Assembly (NCBI RefSeq): GCF_963678635.1
Contig: NC_087062.1
Location: 48,704,552 to 48,768,551 of the forward strand
Source: Symsagittifera roscoffensis
Taxonomy: Eukaryota > Xenacoelomorpha > Acoela > Convolutidae
Reading direction: 5' to 3'
Length of the DNA stretch: 64,000 nt
Below the pieces are notes generated by a model. The model was given only the letters and a program-made list of their open reading frames with translations, was not told where the DNA came from and did no database searches. Positions 33,480-47,600 of this stretch are shown in pieces. Position numbers and translations under genes: made by a program. Every line of letters starts with the position of its first letter. The stretch's first letter is position 1.

Positions 33480-35202
33480 ACGTATCTTTAATTTATTCTC
33501 ATTTATTAAGCTATTACTTTGTGTAATTATTTTACTGCGTTTCGTTTAATTTAGGACTTACTGCGAATTCTTAAATTACAAATTGGAAAACTTATGAATT
33601 ATTTCCACGTTTTTATATATTTTTTTGAATTTTAGAACTTATTGGCAAAATTTAAACAAAAAATTGGGAATTTACACTCATAAATTGGCTAGTAAAACTT
33701 CAGATTTATTTCAGATTTTCAATTTAAATAGAATTGGGGCCAGCGAAGAAAACATTTGAAATGTTAGTTTCTCAAATAGGTGATTTCATTTTAAGTTTAG
33801 CTAACAAGCTGATTATGTTTCTAGTGCATAACAGAGGCCAAAAAAGTAGTATGATCTCGATTTCTTCTGGTTTCACTGAGAGTTCGTGGTGAGTGTTTTG
33901 GATTAAGTTGTAAAGTTTGTGGTTAAATTTTTAGGCCTATGGATATTTTTAAGAACGATATTTCAATTGCTGTATATAATTACGCCGGATGGTAATGGTG
34001 CATGAGACTTCAATGGGGAACGTGAGGTGAGAAAATGTATAATATTTGTCTATCGGCAAGGCAGGGACAGGAGATGAGGTCAGAGATGGAGAGGACTGAA
34101 GTTTGACGCTGAAGATTGGAAGAACAGGAAAGAGAGCGATGGTAGAATCCGAGTTGGCGCCTCATTTCGGGCTAAAATATTTCGAGAACGAAAACCAAAT
34201 GTGTAAGGTTTTTCTTTTAATAGTTCGTATAATTCTTCTGAGTAGAGTGGTTGATAAGTAACTTGAGAGATTGGGCTTTGGTGTGTTTCTTTTATTTTGA
34301 ATGGAACTGTGGTCCTCTTATCTGAGTAGAAGCAATAGTAAAAATTGTAAATATTGTTGATTTGATAAATTAGGTGAGTGTGATGGTGCTGTAAGTGTAA
34401 TTTGTAGGCTGTTTTGTGGAATGACATATCTGTTCAGTTTTTTTGATAGGTTTCGCTGCATTTTTTTTATTTTATGATTGTATTAAAGTTTTATATATTG
34501 AGGACTGAAAATTGCAAAAAATCCTACGGATAACATTTGATCTCTACTTACTTGTCTGTTTACTTCCGTATGAATGGCACATCAAACGTTATTTCCTTAA
34601 ATAGTGAAAACGAAAACTCTACAAAGTTATACCTTGCGTAAAAGATTGTGGTTCTTGCTCAGGTGAAGTAGAGCCGTCCTAAAAATGCTAATGGATTGCT
34701 TTTGAAAGAAAAACGAGAATTGATTCAAGAAAAATTTTGGGGCGCAATTTTTTTTCCGTTGAGTTAAGTTTGTAAAAACTTTAGCGTAATCTTTAAAGTC
34801 TTTCAAAAATTCACTACAATCTTGTGCGTATATATCTGAAAAAGCAGCTGTGTCGGCGAGTTTTCTCTGTTGAATTGCCTTGTATAGCAACCTTTGTTGA
34901 ACTTTTTGTGTTCGGAATGGATGCTGTTTGTCAGATTTGGATTATTTTCCAATAGGTTGTGGGTTAACTTTCCATGGATTGTACGTTAATTGTCCGATAC
35001 ATTGTAGGTTGATTTTTTTTTAATTAACCGTGTGCGCCATGAAAAGGGTATTTTTCAACAAATTGTATTTGACCATGACTTTGTTCAAATTGGCGTTGAT
35101 TTGTTGATTCTGAAAAAAAATGGAAATTTACGAGTGTTTTACTTTGCTCGTTATTTTCATCTAAATTTGAACCTTTTAGTTTTCGCAATTATCAGGGTTG
35201 TG

Positions 35203-38200
35203 AAGTAATAAACGTTCAAAATTACTTTGATGATGCGATTCGCGACCTAATCTATTTACATTTCCGCTGTTTACTTGTGAACAGTGAGCTTTCTTTCTCC
35301 TTAAAGCCTAAAAATTTTGTAGCGCGGGTGTTAGAATAGAGTGTGAAAACTGCATAAAATTTTGCGATTGCATTATTTTTCTTCGCCTTATGTTACTTGG
35401 TTTATCGCATTTTTGAGTAGTGTTTTTTGTTGATTGTCTACGCAATCAAAGCGTGTTACTAGGAAATCTTCTGGTCCGGTCTTTGGTGATGGGTTGTCGT
35501 GAACTGTTAGTTTCAACTGCAATAACAGGTAAAAATTGTTTTGTAATAAAAGTATCAAAAAATACATGAGTACGATAGCAAAAAGGCTTTAAAAAATTTG
35601 TCATTATCATAGCCCTTTAACTTTTGCTTTTTTCGTTGGATTCATTCACGAATTGAATTTTTGTCACATTAATTCTCGCAAAATGCGGTATAATCATTTA
35701 TTATTGGCATGATTTGTTGTTAACTAATTATTTACAGACTTCTGAATGAACTAAGGACAATTCAAGATTATGCGTCAACCCCGTTAACTAACTTGAACAG
35801 AATTTCACTTTTATAATTCCGACCTCTCCTCATTGAAAGAATAATCTGCGGGCCTTGATAGGCTTATGTTTCAGCAAGGTTTTATACAATTTTTCCTATG
35901 AAGTTGTGCGGAATCATTTTTTCTTAGAAGAACCAAAAATGACAATGCAAATTCTTAAAAATTTAATCTAATCTCATCAAAAAAAAGTTGATAAACACTT
36001 ATATGCTACCGTTTTTTGTATATCGCAAAAAATCTGAAGTGCATCATTATATCGGAACAAAACAAAATGAACAAACGAATTATTTTGTGCTTGTTTTAAA
36101 GTTTTGTAATCTAAATTTCATCGGCTGTAAAAAGTTGCTCTTCATCTTTCTATGAAAAAATCTTGAAGTTTTTACTTTAAATTAGAATAGATCAAGATGA
36201 AATGCGTTTTTCTGTCTCACTTTCTTTTTTCTGTTATGTTTTGTTCATAAATTAAATTTTTTATAGACATTAGCCTAAAAATTTCAAGTGCAATAACATC
36301 ATAATAATTCTAACAAAACATTTTATAACAATTTTATCATAACAATTTTAACATATCTCAGGGTTGACAGATTGCTGTGAACCAAAAAGATTGTACTGAA
36401 GATCGTTGCAGATTTTGTGCCAATTAAACGTCGATTTCTTAGTTTAGAGCGAAACTACGTGCATTATCAAACTTTAGTTCGTATTGATCGAGCAGAGAGA
36501 TAAGGGTTAACATCTCTGAATGAAGCGCAAAATGACATAGATCCGTATTTTTGAGCTCAATACCGAGTGGGCTCTATTTATACATATATCTGCCCTTTTA
36601 CTGATTCCGTTTCAATTATAATCTTGCTAGTCGTTTTGGCAAAATCACTTTTTTTAGTTCACTTATTTTTAAGAGTTGCTCACCCTGGAGCTAGTCTTGG
36701 TAAGAAAATAAGTGAAAATTAAGCTTAAGATGGCTGACTGGTTAGGCTAGTAGAGTATAACTTGTGAGCGTTTCTTTGAGCAGAGTCTTTTTTTTGTTTG
36801 TAACCTTTTCTTTTCTTTTGCGTCAGGTGTTTTTTTCGTTAATGCGTTTTGGTTGTGTCCTTTTCTCAAAAACAATTTGTCTTCAATTAGTGTTTACTCG
36901 GAGTTTATTTAGATTTCATATGGTCTTGATTAAAAAAGATATTGACATGATATCTAGTTCTAATCTGGTTTAAGTAAAGTGGGACTTTCCTGTACATAAT
37001 ATTATTGCGGTGGCAATAGCAATTTTTGTTGGTTATCTAAGCTTAAATACTTATTCCAACTGGGTGAAAGGAAAGTATGAAACTCGTGAAAGCTGTTTAA
37101 AGTTGTTATCACTTAGTATGTTCAAGCTGAAAATCATTTTTATACGATTATTTTCTACCGAAGTTTGCTGAAGTGCAGAGAGAGTTTTACAAAAAAGGGC
37201 GCTTCAAGGTACGAGTTGGAGAGTTTACAAGTCAAAGCACACCCAAAAAAGTTAGCCGTATCTTTAATTTATTCTCATTTATTAAGCTATAATTTGTGTG
37301 ATTATTTCACTGCGTTTCGTTTAATTTAGAACTTACTGCGAACTCTTAAGTTTACTGATTGGAAACATTATGAAATTTGAATTTTAGAACTTATTGGCAA
37401 AACTCAAATGAAAAGTGGGAATTTACACTCATAAAAAAGGCTAGTAAAAGTTCAGAAATAATTCAGATTTTTGATTAAAGTAGAATTGGGGCCAGCGAAG
37501 AAACCATTTGAAAAGTTAGTTTCTCAAAAAGGTGATTTCATTTTAAGTTTAGCTAACAAGCTGATTATGTTTTTAGTGCATAACAGTGGCCAAAAAAGTA
37601 GTATGATCTCGATTTCTTCTGGTGTCACTGAGATTTTGTGGGGAGTGTTTTGGGTTAAGTTGTAAAGTTTGTGGTTAAATTTTGGGCCTATGGATGTTTT
37701 TAAGAGTGGTATTTCAACAGGATGTCTATAATCACGCCGAATGATAATGGGGCGGGAGAATTCAATGGGGAACGTGAGGTGAGAAAATGTATAATATTTG
37801 TCTATCGGTAAGGCAGGGACATGAGACTAGGTCAGAGATCGAGAGGACTGAGATTTGACGCTTAAGGTTGGAAGGATAGGAAAGAGAGCGGTAGGAGAAT
37901 CCGAGTTGGCGGCTCATTTCGGGCTAAATTGTTTCCAGAACAAAAACCAATTGTGTGAGGTTTTTCTATTAATAGTTCGTATGTTTCTTCTGAGTAGAGT
38001 GGTTGATAAGTAACTTGAGATATTGGGCTTTGGTGTGTTTCTTTTATTTTGAATGGAAATGTTTTCCTCTTATCTGAGTAGAAGTAATGGTAAGAATTGT
38101 AAGTGTTGTTGATTTGATAAATTAGGTGAGTGTGATGGTGCTGTAAGTGTAATATGTAGGCTGCTTTGTGGAATGGCATATCTGTTGAAGTTTTTTGATA

Positions 38201-39366
38201 GGTTTCGCTGAATTTTTATTTTATGTGTGTGTTAAAGTTTTATGTATTGAGGACTAAAAGTTGCAAAAAATCCTACGAATAACATCTGATCTCTACTTGC
38301 TTGTCTGTTTACTTCCGTATGAATGGCACATCAAACGTAAGTTCCCTTAATAGTGAAAATGAAAATTCTACAAAGTTATCTCTTGAGTAAAAGATTGTGG
38401 CTCTTCCTCAGATGAAGTAGAGTCGTCCTAAAAATTCCAATGGATCGCTTTTGAATGAAAAACGAAAAAAGATTCAAGAAAATTTTGGGGCGCAATATTT
38501 TTTTCCGTTGAGTTAAGTTTGTTAAAGTCTTAGTGTAATCTTTAAAGTTTTTAAAAAATTCACTACAATCTTGTGCGTATATATCTGACAAAGCAGCTGT
38601 GTCGGCGAGTTTTCTCTTTTGAATTGCCTTGTATAGCAACCTTTGTTGAAATTTTTGTGTTTGGAATTGATGTTAATTATCAGATTTGGACTCTTTTCCA
38701 ATAGATTGTAGGTTAATTTTTCCATGGATTGTAGGTTAATTGTCCGATACATTGTAGGTTGATCTTATGCTAATTGAACGTTTGCGCCATGAAAAGGGTA
38801 ATTTTCAACAAATGGTATTTGACCATGACTTTGTTCAAATTGGGGTTGATTTCTCGTTTATGAAAAAAAAATGGAAATTTACGATTGTTCTACTTTGCTC
38901 GTTCTTTTATCTAAATTTGAATCTTTTATTTTTCGCAATTATCAGGGTTGAGATGTAATAAACGTTCAATATTACTTTGATGATGCGATTCGCGATCGAA
39001 TCTTTTTATATTTCCGCTGAATACTTGTGAACAGTGAGCTTTCTTTTCAGAAATATTTCCTGCAATTTAATAGCCAAAAAATTTTTATAGCACGGGTTTT
39101 AAAATAGAGTGTGAAAACTGCATAAAACTTTGCGATTGCATTTTTTTTTATTCGCATTATGTTACTTGGTTTATCGCATTTTTGAGTAGTTTTTTGTTGA
39201 TTGTCTTCGCAATCATAGGTCTTCTGGTCCGGTGCGTGGTGATGGGTTGTCGTGAACTGTTAGTTTCAATTGCAATAACAGGTAAAAACAGTTTTGTAGT
39301 ATAATTATCAAAAAATACATGAGTACGATAGTCCGGAAAATGGATTGTAAAAAGAAAAATAACCAA
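35203..39366. repeat. Unit 2 of block 1
   Basis: Same landmark order as unit 1, but the stretch holding GGATAAGCTTCACC is missing and AGCCTAAAAATTTCAAGTGC appears instead near 36271. The homologous second unit of block 2 has this same marker (50171). The - strand frames of unit 1 recur at 38179-37862 and 38639-38376. Confidence 0.8.
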
Positions 39367-39369
39367 TTG

Positions 39370-42300
39370 TCTTTTCAGTTTATCTATCGTAAAAGTAAAA
39401 TGTTTCAGGACAAATAAACAGATGATGTGAAGACTGTACTGTGATATCTGGTTGAGATAGTGAAACTGGTTGATTATTGAGATAGTTAAACTTTTCTGTT
39501 TTTTTTTTTCGATTTTTAAGATTAAATTTTGTTGGGATAAGATTTGGATCTTATGGCTTGGATGTCTTTATGAAAGTCGTGTCTAATTTGTTATCGATGT
39601 ACTGCCCAACTTTGAAGTCCATTGCTGTCTACGTGTTGGCCAAATAAGGAGGTGCTACAAAACTATTATATTCTAGTCGTAAAGGTTAAGTAATATTTTG
39701 AATTTCTTGTAACTATCAATCATGTGTTGTTACAAATGTTTGGGAAAGTGCATAAAGTTGGAAAAATGTTACGGATGGTTATGATGGTAAAGAAATGGGT
39801 TGATGATGTCGTACCGGAAGAAATATCTACTGAGCCACTTATTTGATTTGCTTCATTGTGTGGATATTTGTAGTACATCCATTGCGGGAGTCCTTGGGAA
39901 GGTTTTGGTGGATCAAATGGGTTTTCCTTTTATTTGTTCTGATTTTGGAGTTGAGCTAAATAGTCTGATGTAGAAAATGGTTTAAATAATGGTGAGCTTA
40001 ACTTGTTTGAGTAGCGGTACCTTTGGTGGTGGTTTGTAGGGTTGATGAAGTTGAAGGCTCAGATGGTGAAGTTATGTTAAATTGAACTCTCCTATTGATA
40101 GTCCTATTTCGTCGTGGATGAATGATGTGTCTTTCAATTGTAATATTCTGAGATTGGTTTTGACTGGGATGCCTGGTTCTAATTTAGCATTAAGATTATG
40201 ACTTGATTGTGTTATTATTTGGTTCGTTTTGTTGTTCGCTTAAATTGAGTTATGATGTGTTGGCGTTAATGGTTCTGACAAAGATGATTGTCCGTCTTCA
40301 AAGGTTTAGTGTTTTCAGTTATCGAGAATGGATAGATTGTACATTTGAAGTATCGTTTGTACAGGGTTTTTTTATTTTTTCATTTCTGGGATGGTTGGTA
40401 GGTGGAGAATTTAGTGTTGGGGTTTGATCAGCAATTTGGACAATTTGTTATCTTAATCATTGGCTTTTCTAAGAGACTATTTGAACATGGTAGTCTTCTT
40501 CATCAAAAAAATTTATCATTGCTATAGCTGATACCAAGGTAAAGATGATCCTTTTAAGGCATTTATTAATTGCTAGAATTAGGATTGCTACTCAGATCAG
40601 GAAACTTGTAAATGTTTCAGGAATGTTTTTTTAAAAAAAAACGACATCCTAACACATAAAAGGAAAAACTTTAATAGTTATCGTTTTCGATTAGTTATTC
40701 GATGGATTGGAAAAAGGAAAATTAGACTCACAAAAGGATATAGAAAATAGTGGTGCATTGAATGCAAAAAAAATTTGTGAAAAAATTTAAATGAAAGAGC
40801 TCACAAATATTGGAAAAGTAGCTTTGAAAATGAAAGAAGTTTCCAAAAATTTTTAGCAACTGTTCGCAAAGTAAGCATTTAGAAAGTTTTTTCTCTTATG
40901 TGGGATCTTTCAGCTTTTTTAGCGTTTCTGTCCAGTAAGTTTGTGTTTGTTTATTCATTTTTGACAAATGGATTGGGTATGACGAGACAATGGTGAAGGC
41001 TAGTCTGAAGAGTTTGAACAATTAGCTATTTTTGTTTTTGTTCCTTGGATAAATAAGGATTTATGTGAAAATGGTCAGCTTCAAGTTACAAAATTTTGGG
41101 CATTTTTACTATTTTAGGCTGGTTTGACTATTTTTTGCGGGGTTTTAGGGACAATAATTTAATCAGTTTTTTTTACTTTTGATCTAGGTGATCGAGAGAG
41201 GTTGGAATGCTGATGTGATATTTATTTGAGTTGTTACATTAAAAGGTATTTCTTATTTATGAGCTGATGATTTCTGAGTCTTAGCTACGGTCTCGGTTCA
41301 ATTTGGGATTTGATATTTTAACTTGACGTTTAAGATTTTTGAGATAGAAATTAATAAATTCTAAAGAAAGAGAAATAGATATAGATCATACTTTTTTGTG
41401 ATACTGAGAACTTAAGAGAAAAAACCTTCAAGTCAATGTGATATAATTATAATTTTTTTTTCTTTTTGTTTTAGAGGGGTCATGAAAAATAATTTGTGAA
41501 ATATTTTGATTATGGGATAAAAGTTTTGTAGTTATTTCTCGCTTGGTCTTGCAGTCGAGATGATTGGCGTTGTTCTGGTTTTTGTTTGTTAGGGAGTTAG
41601 TTTTTGTTTTTTCTTTAATTTAAAACTTATTCTTTCTGTAATAAGTTCAGTTTTGGGTTGTTTTTCATTTTTTTTTGTAATTATTTTGTTTTTAATCTAG
41701 TGTATTTGTGTTGTGTAAAAGTCTTTTGTTGTTGATAACTCGTGGTAGTTCAAAAGTTTAAAGTCCAGTAAATGAGTATAATCATGACTCGGAGAGCGTA
41801 TTCTACTGGGTGATTTGGTATGAGGTTGTTTAAACTTTGTGTAATATCTTTTTAAATCAGTTTAATTAGTTTATATATGAAATCTCTTGGTGTAAACAAC
41901 TTTAAAAGATGTTTTCCTTGGTGGTGTTTTTTTTTGGTACAATTTTGTGTACTGTGAAATTTGGTTTTAGAAGAAATTTTCAATAATCAAATCTGAAGCT
42001 GGTGTAAAACGTGGATTTATTTGCGGTTGAAAATTTTGTTTTTGTACTAATATCTCTGCTATTTTTTGATATAATTCACTAACTTTTACCTCTAACTAAG
42101 ATCCATTTAGTGTGAAAACCGGAAGGTAGTTTGAAAAATTGTGGATGATTAAAATGATTTTCATTTTGAGTATTTGGTAGTAATATAAAACACCTCGATT
42201 TTTTTTGATGGTTTTCAATATCCTTGTGTATTTGATGCGTTTTCTGAAAACATTTTTGGTTTACGTGGTTTTTGGTGATTTCATTTTGTATGGGTGAAAG

Positions 42301-44600
42301 GCTTACGGCTGTGGTTATTTGAGAATTGTTTGCTAGTGGAAATAACTTTACATCTGTTGAAAATTCAGTGTATTTTTTATCATTTCCATTAATTATTCAT
42401 GGTAATTAATCTTAAAATGAGCGGTTTGTGCCGTCAATTAGTCTATTTTTCCATGGGACCTTAGAATTCTGTGGTTTGCGTTTTATTCTGTTTAAATGGC
42501 GGACGATAATGATTTCATCATTGTTAAAATCTATGCCATTGTCCGTGACAAGGATATCTGGTAATCCGAAAACGGCTAGCCAGTGCTCGTAAAGTGTAGT
42601 TTACCTTTAAAAAGCGTTATAAGGTGGAACTGAGTTTATCCCTACATATGTACAAACCCGTCTTCTATTATCCTGACGTATGCGTATGCTTTTCTTTGGA
42701 CAGAAGAATGATTTTGGTCAGTTTGTGTCGACTGATTTTTTATGATTGAAATATCTATTTTTTCCACAAAAACTTGTTTTTTTTCTGCAATTTGTATTTG
42801 ATGTGGGAAATATTTGTTCTTTTGATATGTCAGACAATTGTTGCTGAGTACTTTTATCCATTTGGGTGCATTTAGAAAACAAGAATTTTGAAAAAAATTA
42901 TCGAAGGTGTCCTTTTATTTCGAAGAGGATATTGTATAAAAAGCTAGTAAACTTGAACTTTGTGCTAAACAGGGTACTTTAATATCTGATTTTGTGTATC
43001 CTAGAATGTCTGTTTCCTAATTTAATGACATTTTGCTAAACCATAAAAAATCTTGAAAAGTAGTTTAACTTCCTATAGTGGTAATATCTGCTTTTGCAGG
43101 TTAAGTTTTGTAATTGTGCCAAGTTTTCATTTGGCATAGAAGACGGTCTAGATTTTGAACTGTTTCAAGTAGTTCAAATGTGAGCTGGACTGTTTATATT
43201 AAAAAATGTTTTAAAAAAATTTAGATTTTTTAATACAATAATCTTGACAGATTATTTGAACCAAAAATTTCATTTCTTGTGTATTTTTGTTTGGTATGTC
43301 CTAAAACTTTAATTCGTATGAGCAATAATGTGGTTCATGTGGGCCTGTTTCCATCTTTTCTGTTTGAAGAGTGTTTTCTGTTCGTCCTTTTTTGTGTAAT
43401 TTTATTTGTATCTAATGGTCCTGCTAGACTTATCGCGTCTGAAAAGTCTTGTTTTTCTTTTATTGTAAATGTTATAATTCTCGGTGATGTTCCTCTTTGT
43501 TTCGAATTATGTTTTGTTTTCATCCATGAAGATTATGGCGTAAGTTTAAAGATATTTTTGCCTTGTTTGATCCATTTTTTAAAGGTTGTTTTGGCTTCCT
43601 TGTTCTAGCTTATTGTTTTGATTGCTATCTGTGTTAATTTTAATTGAGTATTCGCATTCAAGTGGTGGTGGAGTTTCGTATATTGCGGAAAAACTTTTAA
43701 ATTTTGCGGAATAACAACGGTCGTTTTTCGTGTTAATATTTCTTTTGGTTTATTTCTACGTAGAGCATCTGATAAAGCAAGAACTTTTCTGCTGTCCAGA
43801 CGCGGTGTATATTGCGAAATTTCTTCAATTTTAATTGAAATCTATATACTTCATTATTTTAAAATGAATTTTATGTGAAAAGAAATATTAAAGTTTGGTG
43901 ATCTGTAAATAAAATTAATGGGTTTTTTGGTCCAATGATTAGATTTTTTTAATCTGTGAGCGTGTAAATTACAGCTGTACATTCTCTCAAAAGTGTAGAG
44001 ATTCGTAAATCTGCTTCTGTAAACTGTCGTGAAAATACCGAGGTTAGTTTCACTTTTTTTGTTCCTCGATGAGATTTTAAGAGCGCTGCGCCTATTCCAT
44101 AGTAGGAAGGGTCAACCATTGCTGAACATGATTAGTTGAGATCAAGGATGTTTTTTGCAATTTGTTCATTAATTGTGAGCATTTCAATTTCATCAAAATT
44201 TTTTTGATTATCAAATGTCCCTTCAAATTTATTTCGTTGATGTAATTCGTTACAGAAAGATGTGTGGCATAGTTGCGTTCTATAATTTCTTTACCCAAAA
44301 AATTTAACAATTCAAGAAAATTCTTGGTTTTTTATTATAGTTTTAGTTTCAAAACTGCATTTGTTTCTGATTCTGGAGGTGTTTTTGTTGTTTATTTGAT
44401 AATATGTCCAATAACTTCAACTCGGGCGAGCAAAAATTTGATTTATGTGGACCTGCTTTCATGTTTTCTGCTGAATGATAGATCTGAAGGCTCGTTTATT
44501 AATTTTGGTTCACCTTCAGTGAATGCTTGTGTCATTCAACGTGGAAGACAGTGGGTTGAAGGAGGAGTATTGAAAGGTTTTCATGAATTTGTTCAGAAGT
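39370..44600 (-). mobile_element. Gypsy-like element fragment, copy A (fossil)
   Basis: On the - strand, from right to left: the distal part of reverse transcriptase (44600-44092, with NFLGKEIIERNYATHLSVTN), RNase H and linker, integrase (core about 42730-42280, with VFGLPDILVTDNGID and TEFSTDVKLFPLANNSQI), then an env-like region to about 39370. It is related to, but distinct from, the elements at 9-21 kb and 59-64 kb. Old, with many breaks. It is bounded on both sides by the 4.4 kb units. Confidence 0.75.
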
Positions 44601-44619
44601 GGGAAATGAATCTATTTAT

Positions 44620-47600
44620 GTTTCCGCTGGATACTTGTGACCAGTGAGCTTTCTTTTCAGAAAAATTTCCTGTAATTTTAAAGCCTAAAAATTTTGTAGC
44701 GCGGGTTTTAGAATGGCGTGTGAAAACTGCAGAAAATTTTGCGATTGCATTATTTTTCTTCGCATCATGTTACTTGGTTTATCGCATTTTTGTGTAGCGT
44801 TTTTTGTTGATTGTGTTCGCAATCAAAGTGTGTTACTAGGCAGTATTCTGGTCCGGAGCGTGGTGATGGGTTGTCGTGAACTGTTAGTTTTAAGAGCATT
44901 AACAGGTAAAAATTGTTTTGTAGTAAAAGTATCAAAAATACATGAGTAGGGTAGCAAAAAGATTTTAAAAAATTTGTCATTATCATAGCCCGTTAACTTT
45001 TGCTTTTTTCGTAGGTTTCATTCACGAATTGAGTTTTTGTCACAATAATTCTCGCAAAACGCGGTAAAATCATTTAATAATGGCATGATTTGTTGCGAAC
45101 TAATTATTTAAAGACTTGACTTCTAAAAGAACTAAGGACAATTCAAGTTTATGCGTCAACCCCGTTAACTAACTTGAACAGGATTTCACTTTTATCAGGT
45201 TTGAGATGAATAAACGTTCAACATTACCTTGATGATACGATTCGCGACCGAATCTATTTATATTTACGCTGGATACTTCATTGAAAGAAGAATCTGCGGG
45301 CCATGATAGGTTTTTGTTACAGCAAGGTTTTATACAATTTTTCCTATAAAGTTGTCCAAAATCCTTTTTTCTGAGAAGAACCAATAATGACAATGCAAAT
45401 TCTTAATGTAGAGCAAAGATTAATTCTTTTCTATAAAAAGTTAATCTAATCTCATCAAAAAAGAGTTGATAAACACTTATATGCTACCGTTTTTTGTATA
45501 TCTCAAAAAATCTGAAGTGCTCAATTGTATCCGAACAAAACAAAACGAACAAACGAAATAAATTGTGCTGGTTTTAAAGTTTTGTAATCCAATTTTAATC
45601 GGCTGTAAAAAGTTGCTCATCATCTTTCTATCAGAAAATTTTGAAATTTATACATTAAATTATAACAAATCAAGATGAAATGCGTTTTTCTGTCTCATTT
45701 TTTTTGTTATGTTTTGCCCATAAAGTAAAAATTTTATAGACATCAGCCAAGTAAAGAGAAGAAAGTCTTTTCGGAAATTTTCAAGTCAATTCAAATACTT
45801 AACTTCTTATCACTAAAATATCATCACAAAATTTTACCTCAATAAGTACTCTGCTGCCACCGCAGGAATCTTCCAAAAATATGAATAAACTTGGATTGAT
45901 CTTGCAATGAAAATCAATACTGTTGCAGTACTTTTACAGTAAAAAGAGTACTCTTGCTGTTCTGAGTTTAGGTCGGGTTGGCCTTCTCATAGAGTAATTT
46001 CGGATAAGCTTCACCGTCTGCCTGTCACACTATTCTCTTTTGGTCGGATGGATTCGTGCATTTTCTTAGTCTATTACCGTTCCTAATCTTACCCTTATAT
46101 TTCCCAGTCTCAGTAGATCTAGTATATACTGATAATCTTGGGAGGTAGGAGGAGGGAAAGAGGAAAATACTCTCTAAGTTAAGGTAACTTTCTCTGGCTA
46201 AAACTATAAATTGTGTCAGCTTCATAACTCATCATGTTTTGTAATGAACAATGATTGGTAAGTTCTAAATATTTTACAGTGATGCATATTCAAAGGTATC
46301 ATAAACACTAGTTTGAACTGGTTTCATTCTACTAGATTTTCTTGAGAGCTATAGATGAATAGTCTTTTAGAAACTTTGAGGAGAGTGTTGATTGATTGTG
46401 TCGTTGATGAACTAATTGTTGAGTTCGTTGAGATTGACAGATTGCTGTGAACCAAAAAGATTGTACTGAATATCGTAGCAGATTTTGGGCCAATGAAACG
46501 TCCTTTTTCTTAAATTAGAGCGAAACTACGTGCATTATCAAACTTTAGCTCGTATTGACCCAGTAGAAAGATAAGGGTTAACATCTCTGAATGAAGCGCA
46601 AAAAATGACTTAGATCCGTATTTTTGAGCTCAATAGCGAGTGGCCTCTATTTATAAATATATCTGCCCTTTACTGATTCCGTTTCAGTTATAGTCTAGCT
46701 AGTCATTCTGGCTAAAGCATTTTTTAAGTTCAGTTGTTTTCAAGAGTTGCTCTCCATGGAGCTAGTCTTGGTAAGAAATTAAGTGAAAATTTAGCTCAAG
46801 ATGGCCTTCGATTGACTGATGGGTTAGGCTAGTAGAGTATAACTTGTGAGCGTTCTTTGAGCAGAGTCTTTTTTTGTTTGTAACCTTTTCTTTTCTTTTG
46901 TGTCAGGTGTTTTTTCTTTAGTGCGTTTTGGTTGTGTCCTTTTCTCAAAAACAGTTCGTCTTCGATTAGTGTTTACTCGGAGTTTATTTAGATTTCATAT
47001 AGTCTTGATAAAAAAAGATATTGACATGATATCCAGTTCTAATCTGGTTTAAGTATAGTGGGTTTTTCATGTACATAATATTTTTGCGGTGGCATTAGCA
47101 GTTTTTGTTTGTTATCTAAGCTTAATTACTTATTCCAACTGGGTGAAAGGAAAGTATGAAACTCGTGAAAGCTGTTTAAAGTTGTTATCACTTAGTACGT
47201 CCAAGCTTAAGTTCATTTTTATACGATTATTTTCTACCGATGTTTGCTGAAGTGCTTGAGTGAGTTTAAAAAAAAGGGGGTTTCAAGGTACGATTTGGAG
47301 AGTTTACAAGTCAAAGCACACCCAAAGAGGTTAGCCGTATCTTTATTTATTCTCATTTATTAAGCTATTACTTTGTGTGATTATTTGACTGCGTTTCGTT
47401 TAATTTAGAACTTACTTCGAACTCTTAAGTTTATTGATTGGAAAAGTTATGATTTATTTCCAAGTTTTATTTGTTTTTTTTTTGAATTTTCGAGCTTATT
47501 GGCAAAATTTAAATGAAAAATGGGAATTTACACTCACAAAATTTCTAGTAAAAGTTCAAAATTGTTTCAGATTTTTGGTCTAAGTAGAATTGGGGCCAGC

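Larger units (their letters stand above)
30525..35202. repeat. Unit 1 of block 1
   Basis: Order on the + strand: GCGTCAACCCCGTTAACTAA, AATAAACGTTCAAC, GTTACTTGGTTTATCGC, TGCTACCGTTTTTTGTATAT, GGATAAGCTTCACC, GACAGATTGCTGTGAACC, a TATTTATA box, GTCAGGTGTTTTTT, GGGGCCAGCGAAG, a - strand frame at 34427-34080, a - strand frame at 34890-34627, and CAAATTGGCGTTGATTT. The order returns to AATAAACGTTC at 35210. The - strand frames (one His/Tyr-rich with THLIYQINN) recur in every unit but match nothing I recognise. No host gene is supported. Confidence 0.8.
30525..44600. repeat. Tandem block 1 (about 14.1 kb)
   Basis: It comprises two units of about 4.4 kb and a Gypsy-like fragment, and is repeated in the same order at 44600-58960. 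Paired landmarks: AATAAACGTTCAACATTACC at 30776 and 45207, GTTACTTGGTTTATCGC at 30979 and 44768, GGATAAGCTTCACCGTCTGC at about 32147 and 46007, GGGGCCAGCGAAGAAA at 33740 and 47593. Offsets cluster near 14-14.7 kb. Confidence 0.85.

Noticed and set aside
43279-43608. 109-codon + strand frame over the Gypsy-like fragment (and 96 codons at 57961-58251)
   Set aside because: The coding strand of the fragment is -. The + frames are antisense shadows made of T-rich text and are paired only because the block is duplicated.
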